Below are positions 43,346-52,363 of a stretch of 64,000 bases of DNA, piece after piece. The notes under the pieces were generated by a model. It was not told the origin of the DNA, did not search any database, and was given only the letters and a program-made list of their open reading frames with translations. A program made the position numbers and the translations under genes. Numbering within the stretch: the first letter of the stretch is position 1; each line of letters begins with the position of its first letter. Source of the stretch: Arcobacter iocasae (GTDB lineage Bacteria; Campylobacterota; Campylobacteria; Campylobacterales; Arcobacteraceae); NCBI RefSeq assembly GCF_042214795.1, contig NZ_CP090177.1, positions 1,240,001-1,304,000 of the forward strand, written 5' to 3'.

Positions 43346-44614
43346 ATGCAACAAGACACTATTGCAGTTCACGCAGGTTATAATAAAAAAGAGGGCTGGG
43401 GTACAATGAATGTTCCTATTGCTCAAACTACAGCTTTTGCATTTAGAGATGCAGAACATGCAGCTAATTTATTTGCCCTTAAAGAGTTAGGGTCAATTTA
43501 TACAAGACTTACAAATCCTACTACTGATGTATTAGAACAAAGATTTGCACAATTAGAAGGTGGGGCAGCTGCTCTTTGTGTAGCTTCTGGACAAAGTGCG
43601 ATTTTTTATGCTATTGCAAATGTGGCAAGTGCAGGAGATAATATCATTATCTCTGATAAATTATATGGTGGAGCAGTTACGCTTTTAACTCATACTCTTA
43701 AAAGATTTGGTATAGAAGCTAGAGTATTTAAAGTAGCTGATGCTTCTAATTTAGAAGAGCAAATTGATGATAAAACAAAAGCAATCTTTTTTGAATCATT
43801 ATCTAATCCTCAAATAGCTGTTGCAGATGTTGAAGGAATAGTTTCTATTGCTAAAAGAAAAGGTGTTTTAACTGTTTGTGATAATACAGTTGCAAGTGCA
43901 GCTTTATTTAACCCAATCAAATGGGGAGTTGATATAGTAGTTCACTCAACTTCAAAATATACAAATGGACAAGGTAGTGCTATTGGTGGAATCATTGTTG
44001 AAAGAGATGGCTTAGCAGAATTTTTTAAAGAAAATGCTTCTAAATATACAGAATTTACACAAGCTGATGAATCATACCATGGTTTAGTTTATGTGGATGT
44101 TCCTCTTCCAAACTTTTGTTTAAGAGCTAGATTATCATTACTTAGAGATTTTGGTGCAGCACAATCTCCACATAACTCTTGGATACTACTTCAAACTTTA
44201 GAGACTCTAAGTTTAAGAATGGATAAACACTCAAGCAGTACTTTAGAAGTTGCAAAATTCTTAGAATCACACCCAAAAGTTAAATCAGTAAATTATCCAG
44301 GATTAGAGTCAAATGCTGATTATAAAAAAGCACAAAAATATTTCAAAGATGGAAAATCATCTGGATTATTATCTTTTGAAGTTGAGTCTTATGAAGAAGC
44401 TAAAAGAATAATTGATAGCGCAAAACTATTTTCAGTTGTGGTAAATATTGGTGATTCTAAATCACTAATTGTACACCCAGCTTCTACAACTCATTCACAA
44501 ATGAATGAAGAAGAGTTGTTAAAAGCGGGTGTTAATCCTTCAACTGTTAGGCTTTCTATTGGATTAGAAGATCCAATTGATTTAATTGAAGATTTAACTC
44601 AAGCGTTAAACTAA
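43346..44614 (+). CDS. metY: O-acetylhomoserine sulfhydrylase / aminocarboxypropyltransferase
   Basis: This 422-residue PLP enzyme of the Cys/Met metabolism (gamma) family starts DTIAVHAGY, contains YTRLTNPTTDVLEQR, has PLP Lys204 in HSTSKYTNGQG and the C-terminal HPASTTHSQM. It makes homocysteine from O-acetylhomoserine and sulfide, joining sulfide from the downstream reductase to methionine. AAAAGGAAT is the ribosome-binding site. It is first in the sulfur cluster and 10 bp ahead of the Rrf2 gene. Confidence 0.93.
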   Translation: MQQDTIAVHAGYNKKEGWGTMNVPIAQTTAFAFRDAEHAANLFALKELGSIYTRLTNPTTDVLEQRFAQLEGGAAALCVASGQSAIFYAIANVASAGDNIIISDKLYGGAVTLLTHTLKRFGIEARVFKVADASNLEEQIDDKTKAIFFESLSNPQIAVADVEGIVSIAKRKGVLTVCDNTVASAALFNPIKWGVDIVVHSTSKYTNGQGSAIGGIIVERDGLAEFFKENASKYTEFTQADESYHGLVYVDVPLPNFCLRARLSLLRDFGAAQSPHNSWILLQTLETLSLRMDKHSSSTLEVAKFLESHPKVKSVNYPGLESNADYKKAQKYFKDGKSSGLLSFEVESYEEAKRIIDSAKLFSVVVNIGDSKSLIVHPASTTHSQMNEEELLKAGVNPSTVRLSIGLEDPIDLIEDLTQALN

Positions 44615-44624
44615 AGATGAGATT

Positions 44625-45038
44625 ATGGCTTTAATCTCCTCAAAAGGTGTGTATGGACTTGCTGCCATGCATGAATTGTTACAAAATGAAGAGAACAAAC
44701 CAATGCAAAGTAGAGAAATATCAGCAAGAGCTGATATTCCTCAAAGTTATTTAGAACAACTTCTAGGAAAACTTAAACACGCTGGATTGGTTATAAGTAC
44801 AAGAGGTTCAAAAGGTGGCTACATGTTAGCTAGAGATGCAAAAGATATACTTGTAAAAGATATTATTATTGCTTTGGAAGATGATATAAAAATCATCGAT
44901 ACAAAAAGTAATAATCCTATTTTAAATATATTTTTTGATGAAACAAAAGAAAAAACAAAAAAACTATTTAACTTGTCACTGAAAGATTTAAAACAGTATC
45001 AAGATAAATATAATCAATATTTACACTATAGTATTTAA
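44625..45038 (+). CDS. Rrf2-family transcriptional regulator
   Basis: This 137-residue winged-helix protein has ISSKGVYGLAAMHELLQ at the start, the recognition region QSREISARADIPQSYLEQLL, and the wing RGSKGGYMLAR. It contains no cysteine, so unlike IscR or NsrR it cannot hold an Fe-S cluster by Cys ligands. In that respect it is like CymR, the cysteine-metabolism regulator, which works with a Cys synthase. cysK is the next gene, which strengthens that comparison (inference). Confidence 0.9.
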   Translation: MALISSKGVYGLAAMHELLQNEENKPMQSREISARADIPQSYLEQLLGKLKHAGLVISTRGSKGGYMLARDAKDILVKDIIIALEDDIKIIDTKSNNPILNIFFDETKEKTKKLFNLSLKDLKQYQDKYNQYLHYSI

Positions 45039-45111
45039 GTGAAAGTTGCTTCTAGAAGAAGTTTTAAAATAAAAGTTCAAATTAATATTTGAATCAATAA
45101 AAGGAGAAAAA

Positions 45112-46041
45112 ATGAAATATGCAAATGATGTAACAGAATTAATTGGAAATACACCACTAGTAAAATTAAAAAAAGCAAGTGTAAATGGAACAACAGTATT
45201 AGGTAAATGTGAATTTATGAACCCTACTCATTCAGTAAAAGATAGAATCGGATTTAACATGGTTAATGAAGCAATTAAATCTGGAAAAATCACTGAAGGT
45301 ACAACTGTAATTGAGCCAACAAGTGGAAATACTGGTATTGCATTAGCTAGCGTTTGTGCAGCTAAAGGAATCAAACTAATTCTTACTATGCCTTCAAGCA
45401 TGAGTATTGAAAGAAGAAAACTTTTAAAAGCACTTGGTGCTCAAATTGTATTAACAGAGCCTGAAAAAGGTATGAAAGGTGCAGTTGAGAAAGCTAATGA
45501 ATTAAGTGAATCACTTGATAATTCAATTGTATTACAACAATTTGCAAATGAAGCAAATCCAGATATTCATAGAAAAACTACAGCATTAGAAATCTTAAGA
45601 GATACAGATGATAAAGTTGATGTATTAGTTATTGCAATTGGAACTGGTGGAAGTATTACAGGTATTTCAGAAGTTGTTAAAGCTAAAAATCCAAATGTAA
45701 AAGTAATAGCTGTTGAACCTACTGATTCTCCAGTACTTTCAGGTGGTAACCCTGGTCCTCATAAAATTCAAGGTATTGGTGCTGGATTTGTTCCTGCTGT
45801 ATTAAATACAAAAATCTATGATGAAATTATCACTGTATCAAATGACGATGCAATGGAAACTGCTAGAAACTTAGCAAAAGACGAGGGACTTCTTGTAGGT
45901 ATTAGTGCAGGGGCAAATGTATATGCTTCAACTGTTCTTGCGCAAAGAGAAGAGTATAAAGGTAAAACAATAGTTACTATTCTTTGTGATACAGGTGAAA
46001 GATATTTAAGTACTCCTTTATATCAATTAGATGATGAATAG
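45112..46041 (+). CDS. cysK: Cysteine synthase A (O-acetylserine sulfhydrylase)
   Basis: This 309-residue fold-type II PLP enzyme has PLP Lys43 in THSVKDRIG, the substrate loop EPTSGNTGIALA, the phosphate-binding GTGGSITG, and GISAGANVYA near the C-terminus. It makes cysteine from O-acetylserine and sulfide. AAAGGAG precedes the ATG. The 73-bp gap from rrf2 contains two small palindromes (CTTCTAGAAG and TTCAAA-N6-TTTGAA), so it may have its own control. Confidence 0.97.
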   Translation: MKYANDVTELIGNTPLVKLKKASVNGTTVLGKCEFMNPTHSVKDRIGFNMVNEAIKSGKITEGTTVIEPTSGNTGIALASVCAAKGIKLILTMPSSMSIERRKLLKALGAQIVLTEPEKGMKGAVEKANELSESLDNSIVLQQFANEANPDIHRKTTALEILRDTDDKVDVLVIAIGTGGSITGISEVVKAKNPNVKVIAVEPTDSPVLSGGNPGPHKIQGIGAGFVPAVLNTKIYDEIITVSNDDAMETARNLAKDEGLLVGISAGANVYASTVLAQREEYKGKTIVTILCDTGERYLSTPLYQLDDE

Positions 46042-46055
46042 GACTAAATAAAGAA

Positions 46056-46280
46056 ATGGCAGAAAAGGCTTATAGATCTATTGTTAAAACTATTTCATGG
46101 AGAACAGTAGGAACTTTAGACACAATGATTATCTCATATTTTATTACAGGCGACCTTGTTATGGCCGCCTCTATAGGTTCTATTGAAGTTTTTACGAAAA
46201 TGATTCTATATTATTTTCACGAAAGGGCTTGGAATAAAATCTCTTTTGGGAAAGTAAAAGAGCCAGATTATCAGATTTAG
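46056..46280 (+). CDS. DUF2061 small membrane protein
   Basis: This 74-residue protein has the DUF2061 pattern: KTISWRTVGTLDTMIISYFITG, then IEVFTKMILYYFHERAWNKISFG, with one to two membrane spans. DUF2061 proteins are frequently encoded beside sulfate assimilation genes, but the function is not known to me. It lies 14 bp after cysK and 8 bp before cysH, so it is embedded in the operon. Confidence 0.9.
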   Translation: MAEKAYRSIVKTISWRTVGTLDTMIISYFITGDLVMAASIGSIEVFTKMILYYFHERAWNKISFGKVKEPDYQI

Positions 46281-46288
46281 GAAAGAAA

Positions 46289-46990
46289 ATGATAGATGTA
46301 GTAGAAGAATTAAACAAAAAATTAGAAGATAGTAGCGCTGAAGAGATTTTAAAATTTTTTATGAATGAATACAAAAATGAAGCAGCATTATCTTCTAGTT
46401 TTGGAGCAGAAGACCAAGTTCTAACTCATATGATGTTAAAACTTGACAAAGGTGCAAATATATTTACACTAGATACGGGAAGACTTCCATATGAAACATA
46501 TAATGTTATGGATAGTACAAATTTAAAATATAATATAAAAGTAAATGTTTTTTTTCCTAACAATGAAAATGTAGAAGAACTTTATAAAAGCCATGGAATA
46601 AATGGTTTTTATGAATCTATAGATAATAGAAAATCATGCTGTAATATAAGAAAAATTGAACCACTTAAAAGAGCATTGAAGCCATTAAAAGTTTGGATTA
46701 CAGGTTTAAGAGCATCACAAAGTGTTACAAGAGTTGAGATGCCATTAGTTGAATGGGATGATAATTTTCAAGTAATAAAAGTAAACCCTCTTATATCTTG
46801 GAGCGAAGAAGATGTATGGAAATTTATAAAAGAAAACAAAATTCCATACAATAAACTTCATGACCAAGGTTATCCAAGTATTGGATGTGCACCATGTACA
46901 AGGGCTGTAAAAGAAGGTGAAGATATTAGAAGTGGAAGATGGTGGTGGGAAAACCCAGAACATAAAGAGTGTGGATTACACGCAAAATAA
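46289..46990 (+). CDS. cysH: Assimilatory adenylyl-sulfate (APS) reductase
   Basis: This 233-residue protein of the CysH family has cysteine pairs Cys117-Cys118 and Cys200-x2-Cys203, the [4Fe-4S] ligands that mark APS-reducing enzymes, and catalytic Cys228 in KECGLH. The PP-loop-like SSSFGAEDQ is at 35-43. Cluster-bearing forms reduce APS directly, and no cysC (APS kinase) is encoded here, so the pathway should run sulfate, APS, sulfite. Thioredoxin would be the electron donor. Confidence 0.93.
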   Translation: MIDVVEELNKKLEDSSAEEILKFFMNEYKNEAALSSSFGAEDQVLTHMMLKLDKGANIFTLDTGRLPYETYNVMDSTNLKYNIKVNVFFPNNENVEELYKSHGINGFYESIDNRKSCCNIRKIEPLKRALKPLKVWITGLRASQSVTRVEMPLVEWDDNFQVIKVNPLISWSEEDVWKFIKENKIPYNKLHDQGYPSIGCAPCTRAVKEGEDIRSGRWWWENPEHKECGLHAK

Positions 46991-47011
46991 AAAAATAAAA
47001 AAGAGAAAAAG

Positions 47012-47923
47012 ATGATTAGTGAAGAAAGACTTACACATTTAAAGCAACTAGAAGCTGAATCAATTCATATCATGAGAGAAGTTATAGCAGAGTTTCAAAA
47101 TCCTGCAATGCTTTACTCTGTAGGAAAAGATTCTTCTGTAATGTTACACATTTTACAAAAAGCTTTTTATCCTGCACCTCCACCACTTCCCTTGGTACAT
47201 GTTGATACAACATGGAAGTTTAAAGAGATGATAGAATTCAGAGATAGACGGGCAAAAGAGGTTGGAATGGAACTTATTGTTTACTCTAATCCAAAAGGTT
47301 TAGAGATGGATATTTCACCTTTTAAACACGGTTCGGCAGTGCACACTGATATTATGAAAACTGAAGGTCTAAAACAAATGCTAGATATCCAAAAATTTGA
47401 TGCAGTTTTTGGAGGAGCTAGAAGAGATGAAGAAAAATCTCGGGCAAAAGAAAGAATCTACTCATTTAGAGATGAGAATCACAGATGGGATCCAAAAAAT
47501 CAAAGACCAGAACTTTGGAATGTGTATAATGGAAGACATACAAAAGGTGAATCTATTAGAGTTTTTCCTATATCAAACTGGACAGAGCTTGATGTTTGGC
47601 AATATATCTATTTAGAAGGAATTCCTATTCCTGATTTATACTTCTCAAAAGAAAGGGAAGTAGTAGAATATATGGGTACAAAAATCATGGTTGATGATGA
47701 TAGAATGCCTGAAGAATTACGAAAAACTGCTAAAAAAGAGATGGTTAGATTTAGAACACTTGGTTGTTATCCTTTAACAGGTGCAGTTAATAGTGAAGCA
47801 ACAACTCTACCTGAGATTATTCAAGAGATGTTAGTTTGTACAACAAGTGAGCGACAAGGAAGACTTATAGATAGTGATGGTGAAGCATCAATGGAGAAGA
47901 AAAAACAAGAGGGGTATTTTTAA
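47012..47923 (+). CDS. cysD: Sulfate adenylyltransferase subunit 2
   Basis: This 303-residue protein has the ATP pyrophosphatase P-loop YSVGKDSSVMLHIL, VHVDTTWKFKEMI, GGARRDEEKSRAKER and FPISNWTELDVWQY, all typical of CysD. It forms ATP sulfurylase with the GTPase CysN encoded next. The spacing of cysH-cysD-cysN is tight, indicating one transcript. Confidence 0.97.
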   Translation: MISEERLTHLKQLEAESIHIMREVIAEFQNPAMLYSVGKDSSVMLHILQKAFYPAPPPLPLVHVDTTWKFKEMIEFRDRRAKEVGMELIVYSNPKGLEMDISPFKHGSAVHTDIMKTEGLKQMLDIQKFDAVFGGARRDEEKSRAKERIYSFRDENHRWDPKNQRPELWNVYNGRHTKGESIRVFPISNWTELDVWQYIYLEGIPIPDLYFSKEREVVEYMGTKIMVDDDRMPEELRKTAKKEMVRFRTLGCYPLTGAVNSEATTLPEIIQEMLVCTTSERQGRLIDSDGEASMEKKKQEGYF

Positions 47924-47924
47924 G

Positions 47925-49385
47925 ATGGCACACCAATCAGATTTAATAGCTGAAAATATTGAACAATATTTAAAAGAGCATGAAAACAAAGAGATACTAA
48001 GATTTATAACATGCGGTTCAGTTGATGATGGGAAGAGTACTCTAATTGGAAGATTACTTTATGATTCAAAAATGATTTTTGAAGATCAGTTAGCTGCGAT
48101 TGAAAAAGATAGTAAAAAGAGCGGAACTACAGGTGATAAGATTGACTTAGCACTTTTAGTTGATGGTCTTGCAAGTGAACGAGAACAAGGTATTACTATT
48201 GATGTTGCTTATAGATTTTTCTCAACTGAAAAAAGAAAGTTTATCATAGCAGATACTCCAGGACATGAACAATATACAAGAAACATGGCAACAGGAGCTA
48301 GTACTGCAGATGTAGCTATTATCCTAATTGATGCAAGATCTGGTGTGTTAACACAAACAAAAAGACACTCTTATATAGCTTCTCTTCTTGGGATTAAAAA
48401 CCTCATTGTTGCAATCAATAAAATGGACTTAGTTGATTTTAGCTCGGATAGATTTGAAGAGATTAAAAAAGATTATTCACAAATTATTCATAATCTTCCA
48501 CATTATGAAGATATTAATTTTGAATATATTCCAATCTCTGCACTTGATGGAGATAATATTCTTACAAATTCACCAAAATGTTCTTGGTATGAGGGTCTGC
48601 CTCTTATGCAATTACTAGATACTATTGATATTCATAAAACTGAGAATCATGACTTTAGATTACCTGTTCAGTATGTTTCAAGACCACATTTAAACTTTAG
48701 AGGATTTTCTGGGACTATTGCAAGTGGGAAAATTAGTGTAGGTGATGAGATTACTGTATTACCATCAAGAAAAACTTCTGTTGTAAAATCAATTGTTTCA
48801 AATGAGATTAAAGATTTAAGACCTATTGGAAAAGATGAAACAGTTGAGACTATACAAACAGCATTTGCTCCAATGGCTACAACGATTACATTAAAAGATG
48901 AAATAGATATCAGTCGTGGAGATATGATTGTAAAATCAAGCTCTATTCCTCAAGTATCAAATAAACTTGAAGTGATGGTTGTTTGGATGGATGAGAAAAA
49001 GCTTGAACTCAATAGTAATTATATTATTAAAAGAGCAACTTCTGTTATAAATGGTGCCTTTAAATCAATAGAGTATAAAAAGGATATTAATACTTTTGAT
49101 GAAGTTAAAGCAAATCAATTAGAGTTAAATGATATCGCAAAATGTACACTATCAATAGACAGACAAATTGCAGTTGATCCATATAATGAAAACAGATATA
49201 CAGGAAGTTTTATTATCATCGATAGATATTCAAATACAACAGTTGGAGCTGGGATGATTGTATCTTCAGTTATGAATGAAGCTACAAATAAAGAAGAGAA
49301 GATAAGAGACTATACAAAAGCAGAAGTTGAGCTTAATGCATATATTAGAAATAATTACCCAGAATGGGGATGTAAAGAAATTTAA
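47925..49385 (+). CDS. cysN: Sulfate adenylyltransferase subunit 1 (GTPase)
   Basis: This protein is 486 residues from the ATG at 47925, one base after the cysD stop, with GAGGGG ahead; an upstream in-frame ATG at 47874 lies inside cysD and is less likely. GTPase motifs are GSVDDGKSTL, DTPGHEQYTRNM and NKMDL, followed by the EF-Tu-like beta-barrels. It couples GTP hydrolysis to APS formation. The length shows no fused CysC kinase domain, in keeping with the APS-reductase route. Confidence 0.95.
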   Translation: MAHQSDLIAENIEQYLKEHENKEILRFITCGSVDDGKSTLIGRLLYDSKMIFEDQLAAIEKDSKKSGTTGDKIDLALLVDGLASEREQGITIDVAYRFFSTEKRKFIIADTPGHEQYTRNMATGASTADVAIILIDARSGVLTQTKRHSYIASLLGIKNLIVAINKMDLVDFSSDRFEEIKKDYSQIIHNLPHYEDINFEYIPISALDGDNILTNSPKCSWYEGLPLMQLLDTIDIHKTENHDFRLPVQYVSRPHLNFRGFSGTIASGKISVGDEITVLPSRKTSVVKSIVSNEIKDLRPIGKDETVETIQTAFAPMATTITLKDEIDISRGDMIVKSSSIPQVSNKLEVMVVWMDEKKLELNSNYIIKRATSVINGAFKSIEYKKDINTFDEVKANQLELNDIAKCTLSIDRQIAVDPYNENRYTGSFIIIDRYSNTTVGAGMIVSSVMNEATNKEEKIRDYTKAEVELNAYIRNNYPEWGCKEI

Positions 49386-49410
49386 TGGGACATTTTTCAA
49401 GGATTAAATA

Positions 49411-51000
49411 ATGGCAAAAGAGAGTGCAGCTCAAAGAGTAGAGCGAATAAAAAAAGAGAAGAACGGCTTAGATGTATTAAAAGATATATATGTCTACGCT
49501 GTTTTAGGTGAAGAAGTACATCCAGAAGATATTGATAGATTTAAATGGTATGGACTTTATACTCAAAATAGAAATCTTCAAGCAGAAGATGATCCAACTT
49601 TATATTTTATGTTAAGAATAAAATTAGAGAGTGGATCTATGAATTTAGAGCAAATGAGAGAAGTCTCAGCTCTATCAAAAGAGTATGGAAGAGGAACAGC
49701 AGATTTTACAACTAGACAAGATATTCAACTGCACTATATTCAAGTAAAAGATTTACCTGAAATATTTAGAAGACTAAATGAAGTTGGATTATCAACAATC
49801 TTTGCAGCAGGTGATGTCCCAAGAAATGTAACTACTTGTGCGGTTTCAGGAATTGACCATGATGAGCTTTATGATGTACGACCAATAGTTGAGAAAGTAA
49901 ATGATTATCTAAGAGGAAATAAAAACCTATCAAACTTACCAAGAAAATATAAAATTGGAATTAGTGCTTGTCATAAACACTGTATGGGACATGAAATCCA
50001 AGATTTATCTTTTACAGCAGTTCCATGTGATTGTACTGATAAAATACTTTTTGATGTAAGTGTTGGTGGAGGATTAGCTTCAAATAAACAAATTGCATCT
50101 CATATAGGATTTGTAACACCTTCTCAAATCTTACCAATAGTAAAAGCTGTTAGTACAATATATAGAGACCATGGATTAAGAGAAAATAGAAGAAAAGCAA
50201 GACTTGGGCATCTAATTGATGAGTGGGGAATTGAAAAATTCAAAGAAGAAGTAATCGCTAGATCAAAAGTTGCCATAAAAGAAGAAAAAATAATGGAGTA
50301 TACTCCTTATGCAAAAAGAGAACATTTTGGTATTCATGATTCTAAAGAAAAAGCAAAATCATATATAGGTTGTGCTATAAATGGTGGACATATTGGTTCA
50401 CAAGGATTAGAAGACTTAGCAAATATTCTAGAAAAGCATGGTGCAACAACTATTAAAACTACAACTACACAAAACTTTGTAGTAAAAGATGTACCTACTA
50501 AAAGTGCTGAAGAACTTGCCCAAGAGTTAAAAACAATTGGAGTTGATGCTTTTCCAAGTCCTTTTAAAGCAAGAACTCTTTCATGTACAGGGTTAAACTT
50601 TTGTAAGTTTGCTATTTCAGAGACTAAAGACAAAGCAATTTCACTTGCAGAGCATTTAGAGAAAAAGTTTCCTGATTTTAAAGAGACAGTCTCTATATCT
50701 GTAAATGGTTGTCCAAACTCTTGTGCTCATCCACATGTGGTTGATATAGGTTTACTTGGACTAAAAGTGAAAAATAAAGAAGGAATAACAGTTCCTGGAT
50801 TTGAGTTAATTTTAGGTGGAAATCTAGAAGGAAGTAAATCTAACTTTGGAGAAAAAGTAAAAATCAAATTTTTACCAGAAGAAGCTGAAGGTATTTTAGA
50901 AAATATTATTCAAAAATATATAGCTAGTGGTGAAAATGATCTAAATAAATTTTTAAAAGAGAGAATAAATGACGAAGAATTTGTTTCGTCCCTTCATTAA
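49411..51000 (+). CDS. Sulfite reductase hemoprotein (nitrite/sulfite reductase family)
   Basis: This 529-residue siroheme enzyme has the two half-repeats of the family. The coupled siroheme/[4Fe-4S] ligands are Cys392/Cys398 (SCTGLNFCKF) and Cys434/Cys438 (GCPNSCAH). Substrate-side basic residues sit in TTRQDIQLHYIQ and CHKHCMGHEIQDLS. In this operon it most likely reduces sulfite to sulfide with ferredoxin-type electrons; a nitrite role cannot be excluded by sequence alone. AAGGA precedes the ATG. The next gene overlaps its 3' end by 32 bp. Confidence 0.9.
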   Translation: MAKESAAQRVERIKKEKNGLDVLKDIYVYAVLGEEVHPEDIDRFKWYGLYTQNRNLQAEDDPTLYFMLRIKLESGSMNLEQMREVSALSKEYGRGTADFTTRQDIQLHYIQVKDLPEIFRRLNEVGLSTIFAAGDVPRNVTTCAVSGIDHDELYDVRPIVEKVNDYLRGNKNLSNLPRKYKIGISACHKHCMGHEIQDLSFTAVPCDCTDKILFDVSVGGGLASNKQIASHIGFVTPSQILPIVKAVSTIYRDHGLRENRRKARLGHLIDEWGIEKFKEEVIARSKVAIKEEKIMEYTPYAKREHFGIHDSKEKAKSYIGCAINGGHIGSQGLEDLANILEKHGATTIKTTTTQNFVVKDVPTKSAEELAQELKTIGVDAFPSPFKARTLSCTGLNFCKFAISETKDKAISLAEHLEKKFPDFKETVSISVNGCPNSCAHPHVVDIGLLGLKVKNKEGITVPGFELILGGNLEGSKSNFGEKVKIKFLPEEAEGILENIIQKYIASGENDLNKFLKERINDEEFVSSLH

Positions 51001-52270
51001 TCAGCATACAGATAAACTTCAATACTTAAAGTATGGAACAATAGGTAAGCACAAAAGTGCTTACTTTGACTATACAGCTTCAGGTTTAGCCTTTAGACCT
51101 ATTGAGAATCGTATTTATGATATGCTAACAACATATGCAAATACGCACTCAAAAGAGTCAGGAATGGCTAATCAAACAAATACTTATTATGAAGAAGCAT
51201 TAACTAATCTAAAAAAATCTTTAGATTTAAATGATAAATTTGAAATAATCCCAAGTGGCTGTGGCTCAACTGCTGCTATAAAAAGGTTTCAAGAATTATT
51301 GGGACTTTATATTCCACCAGCTACAAAAAAAAGATTGAATATAAATATTGATAAATCAAAACTTCCACTTGTAATTGTAGGTCCTTATGAACACCATTCA
51401 AATGAAATAAGCTACAGAGAAGCTATGTGTGAAACAGCCAGAATAGGACTTACAAATGAAGGATTAGTAGATTTAGAAGAACTTGAAAAAGTTTTAAAAG
51501 AAAATCAACATAGAGAACTTATTGGTTCATTTTGTGTAGCTTCAAATGTTACTGGAATAGTAACTTGCTATAAAGAAATTTCTAAAATACTTAGACGATA
51601 TAATGCTATAGTATCCCTTGATGCAGCAGCTTCTTCTTCATATATGAATATTGATTGCAATTATTTTGATGTAATGTATGTATCTCCGCACAAACTTTTA
51701 GGAGGTCCTGGATCTTGTGGCTTGCTTATTATAAAAAAAGATTTAATAGACCCTAGCTTATCCCCTACTTTTGCAGGTGGTGGAACAGTTACTTATGTAA
51801 ATAAATCTACTGTAGAGTATGAGAAAGATTTAAGAGCAAGGGAAACAGCAGGAACTCCTGGAATAATCCAAGTGATAAAAGCAAGTCTTGCTTATCAACT
51901 AAGAAATGAAATAGGTTTTGATTTTATTTTGAAAAGAAAAGATGAATTATTGGAATATTTTTTAAAAGAAGTACAAAATATACCAAATATAATCATTTAT
52001 GGAAATAAAACATCATATAACATTGGAATTGTTTCATTTAATATTAAAGATTTAGACCCTTATAAAATATGCGAAAAAATTTCTACTAATAATGGGATTC
52101 AAACTAGAGCTGGATGTTCATGTGCAGGACCATATGGTCATGACTTATTGCACTTTAATAATAAAGATGAATTAAATAAAAAACCCGGATGGATAAGAGT
52201 TTCTATTCACTACACTCAAACAAAAGAAGAAATAGATGAGCTAATAAAAGCTCTTAAGAACGCTATCTAA
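50969..52270 (+). CDS. Class V aminotransferase / cysteine desulfurase-like protein
   Basis: This 433-residue PLP enzyme is related to SufS/Csd. It has GPYEHHSNEISYREA, SLDAAAS, PLP Lys in VSPHKLLGGPG, and a C-terminal Cys loop TRAGCSCAGPYGH of the kind that carries the persulfide-forming cysteine. It overlaps the sulfite reductase gene by 32 bp, which ties its expression to sulfide production. It may mobilise or store sulfur from new cysteine (inference); the exact reaction is unproven. About 30 residues (near 107-125) form an insertion compared with SufS. Confidence 0.8.
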   Translation: MTKNLFRPFINQHTDKLQYLKYGTIGKHKSAYFDYTASGLAFRPIENRIYDMLTTYANTHSKESGMANQTNTYYEEALTNLKKSLDLNDKFEIIPSGCGSTAAIKRFQELLGLYIPPATKKRLNINIDKSKLPLVIVGPYEHHSNEISYREAMCETARIGLTNEGLVDLEELEKVLKENQHRELIGSFCVASNVTGIVTCYKEISKILRRYNAIVSLDAAASSSYMNIDCNYFDVMYVSPHKLLGGPGSCGLLIIKKDLIDPSLSPTFAGGGTVTYVNKSTVEYEKDLRARETAGTPGIIQVIKASLAYQLRNEIGFDFILKRKDELLEYFLKEVQNIPNIIIYGNKTSYNIGIVSFNIKDLDPYKICEKISTNNGIQTRAGCSCAGPYGHDLLHFNNKDELNKKPGWIRVSIHYTQTKEEIDELIKALKNAI

Positions 52271-52297
52271 TAAAAACAATTTCAAAATATAATTTAA

Positions 52298-52331
52298 TTG
52301 TAATTGCTTTGTAACTTATAAAATATAAAAT
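52298..52331 (+). promoter_or_regulatory. PHO-box-like promoter of the phoX gene
   Basis: TTGTAAT-TGCT-TTGTAAC (52298-52315) has the 7-4-7 direct-repeat geometry of a PhoB box (E. coli CTGTCAT-N4-CTGTCAC). A -10-like TAAAAT (52326-52331) follows after 10 bases, the spacing expected when PhoB replaces the -35. The downstream gene is a PhoX-type phosphatase. Confidence 0.55.
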
Positions 52332-52363
52332 CCTGAATAATGATTCAAATTTAGGAGTAAGAT

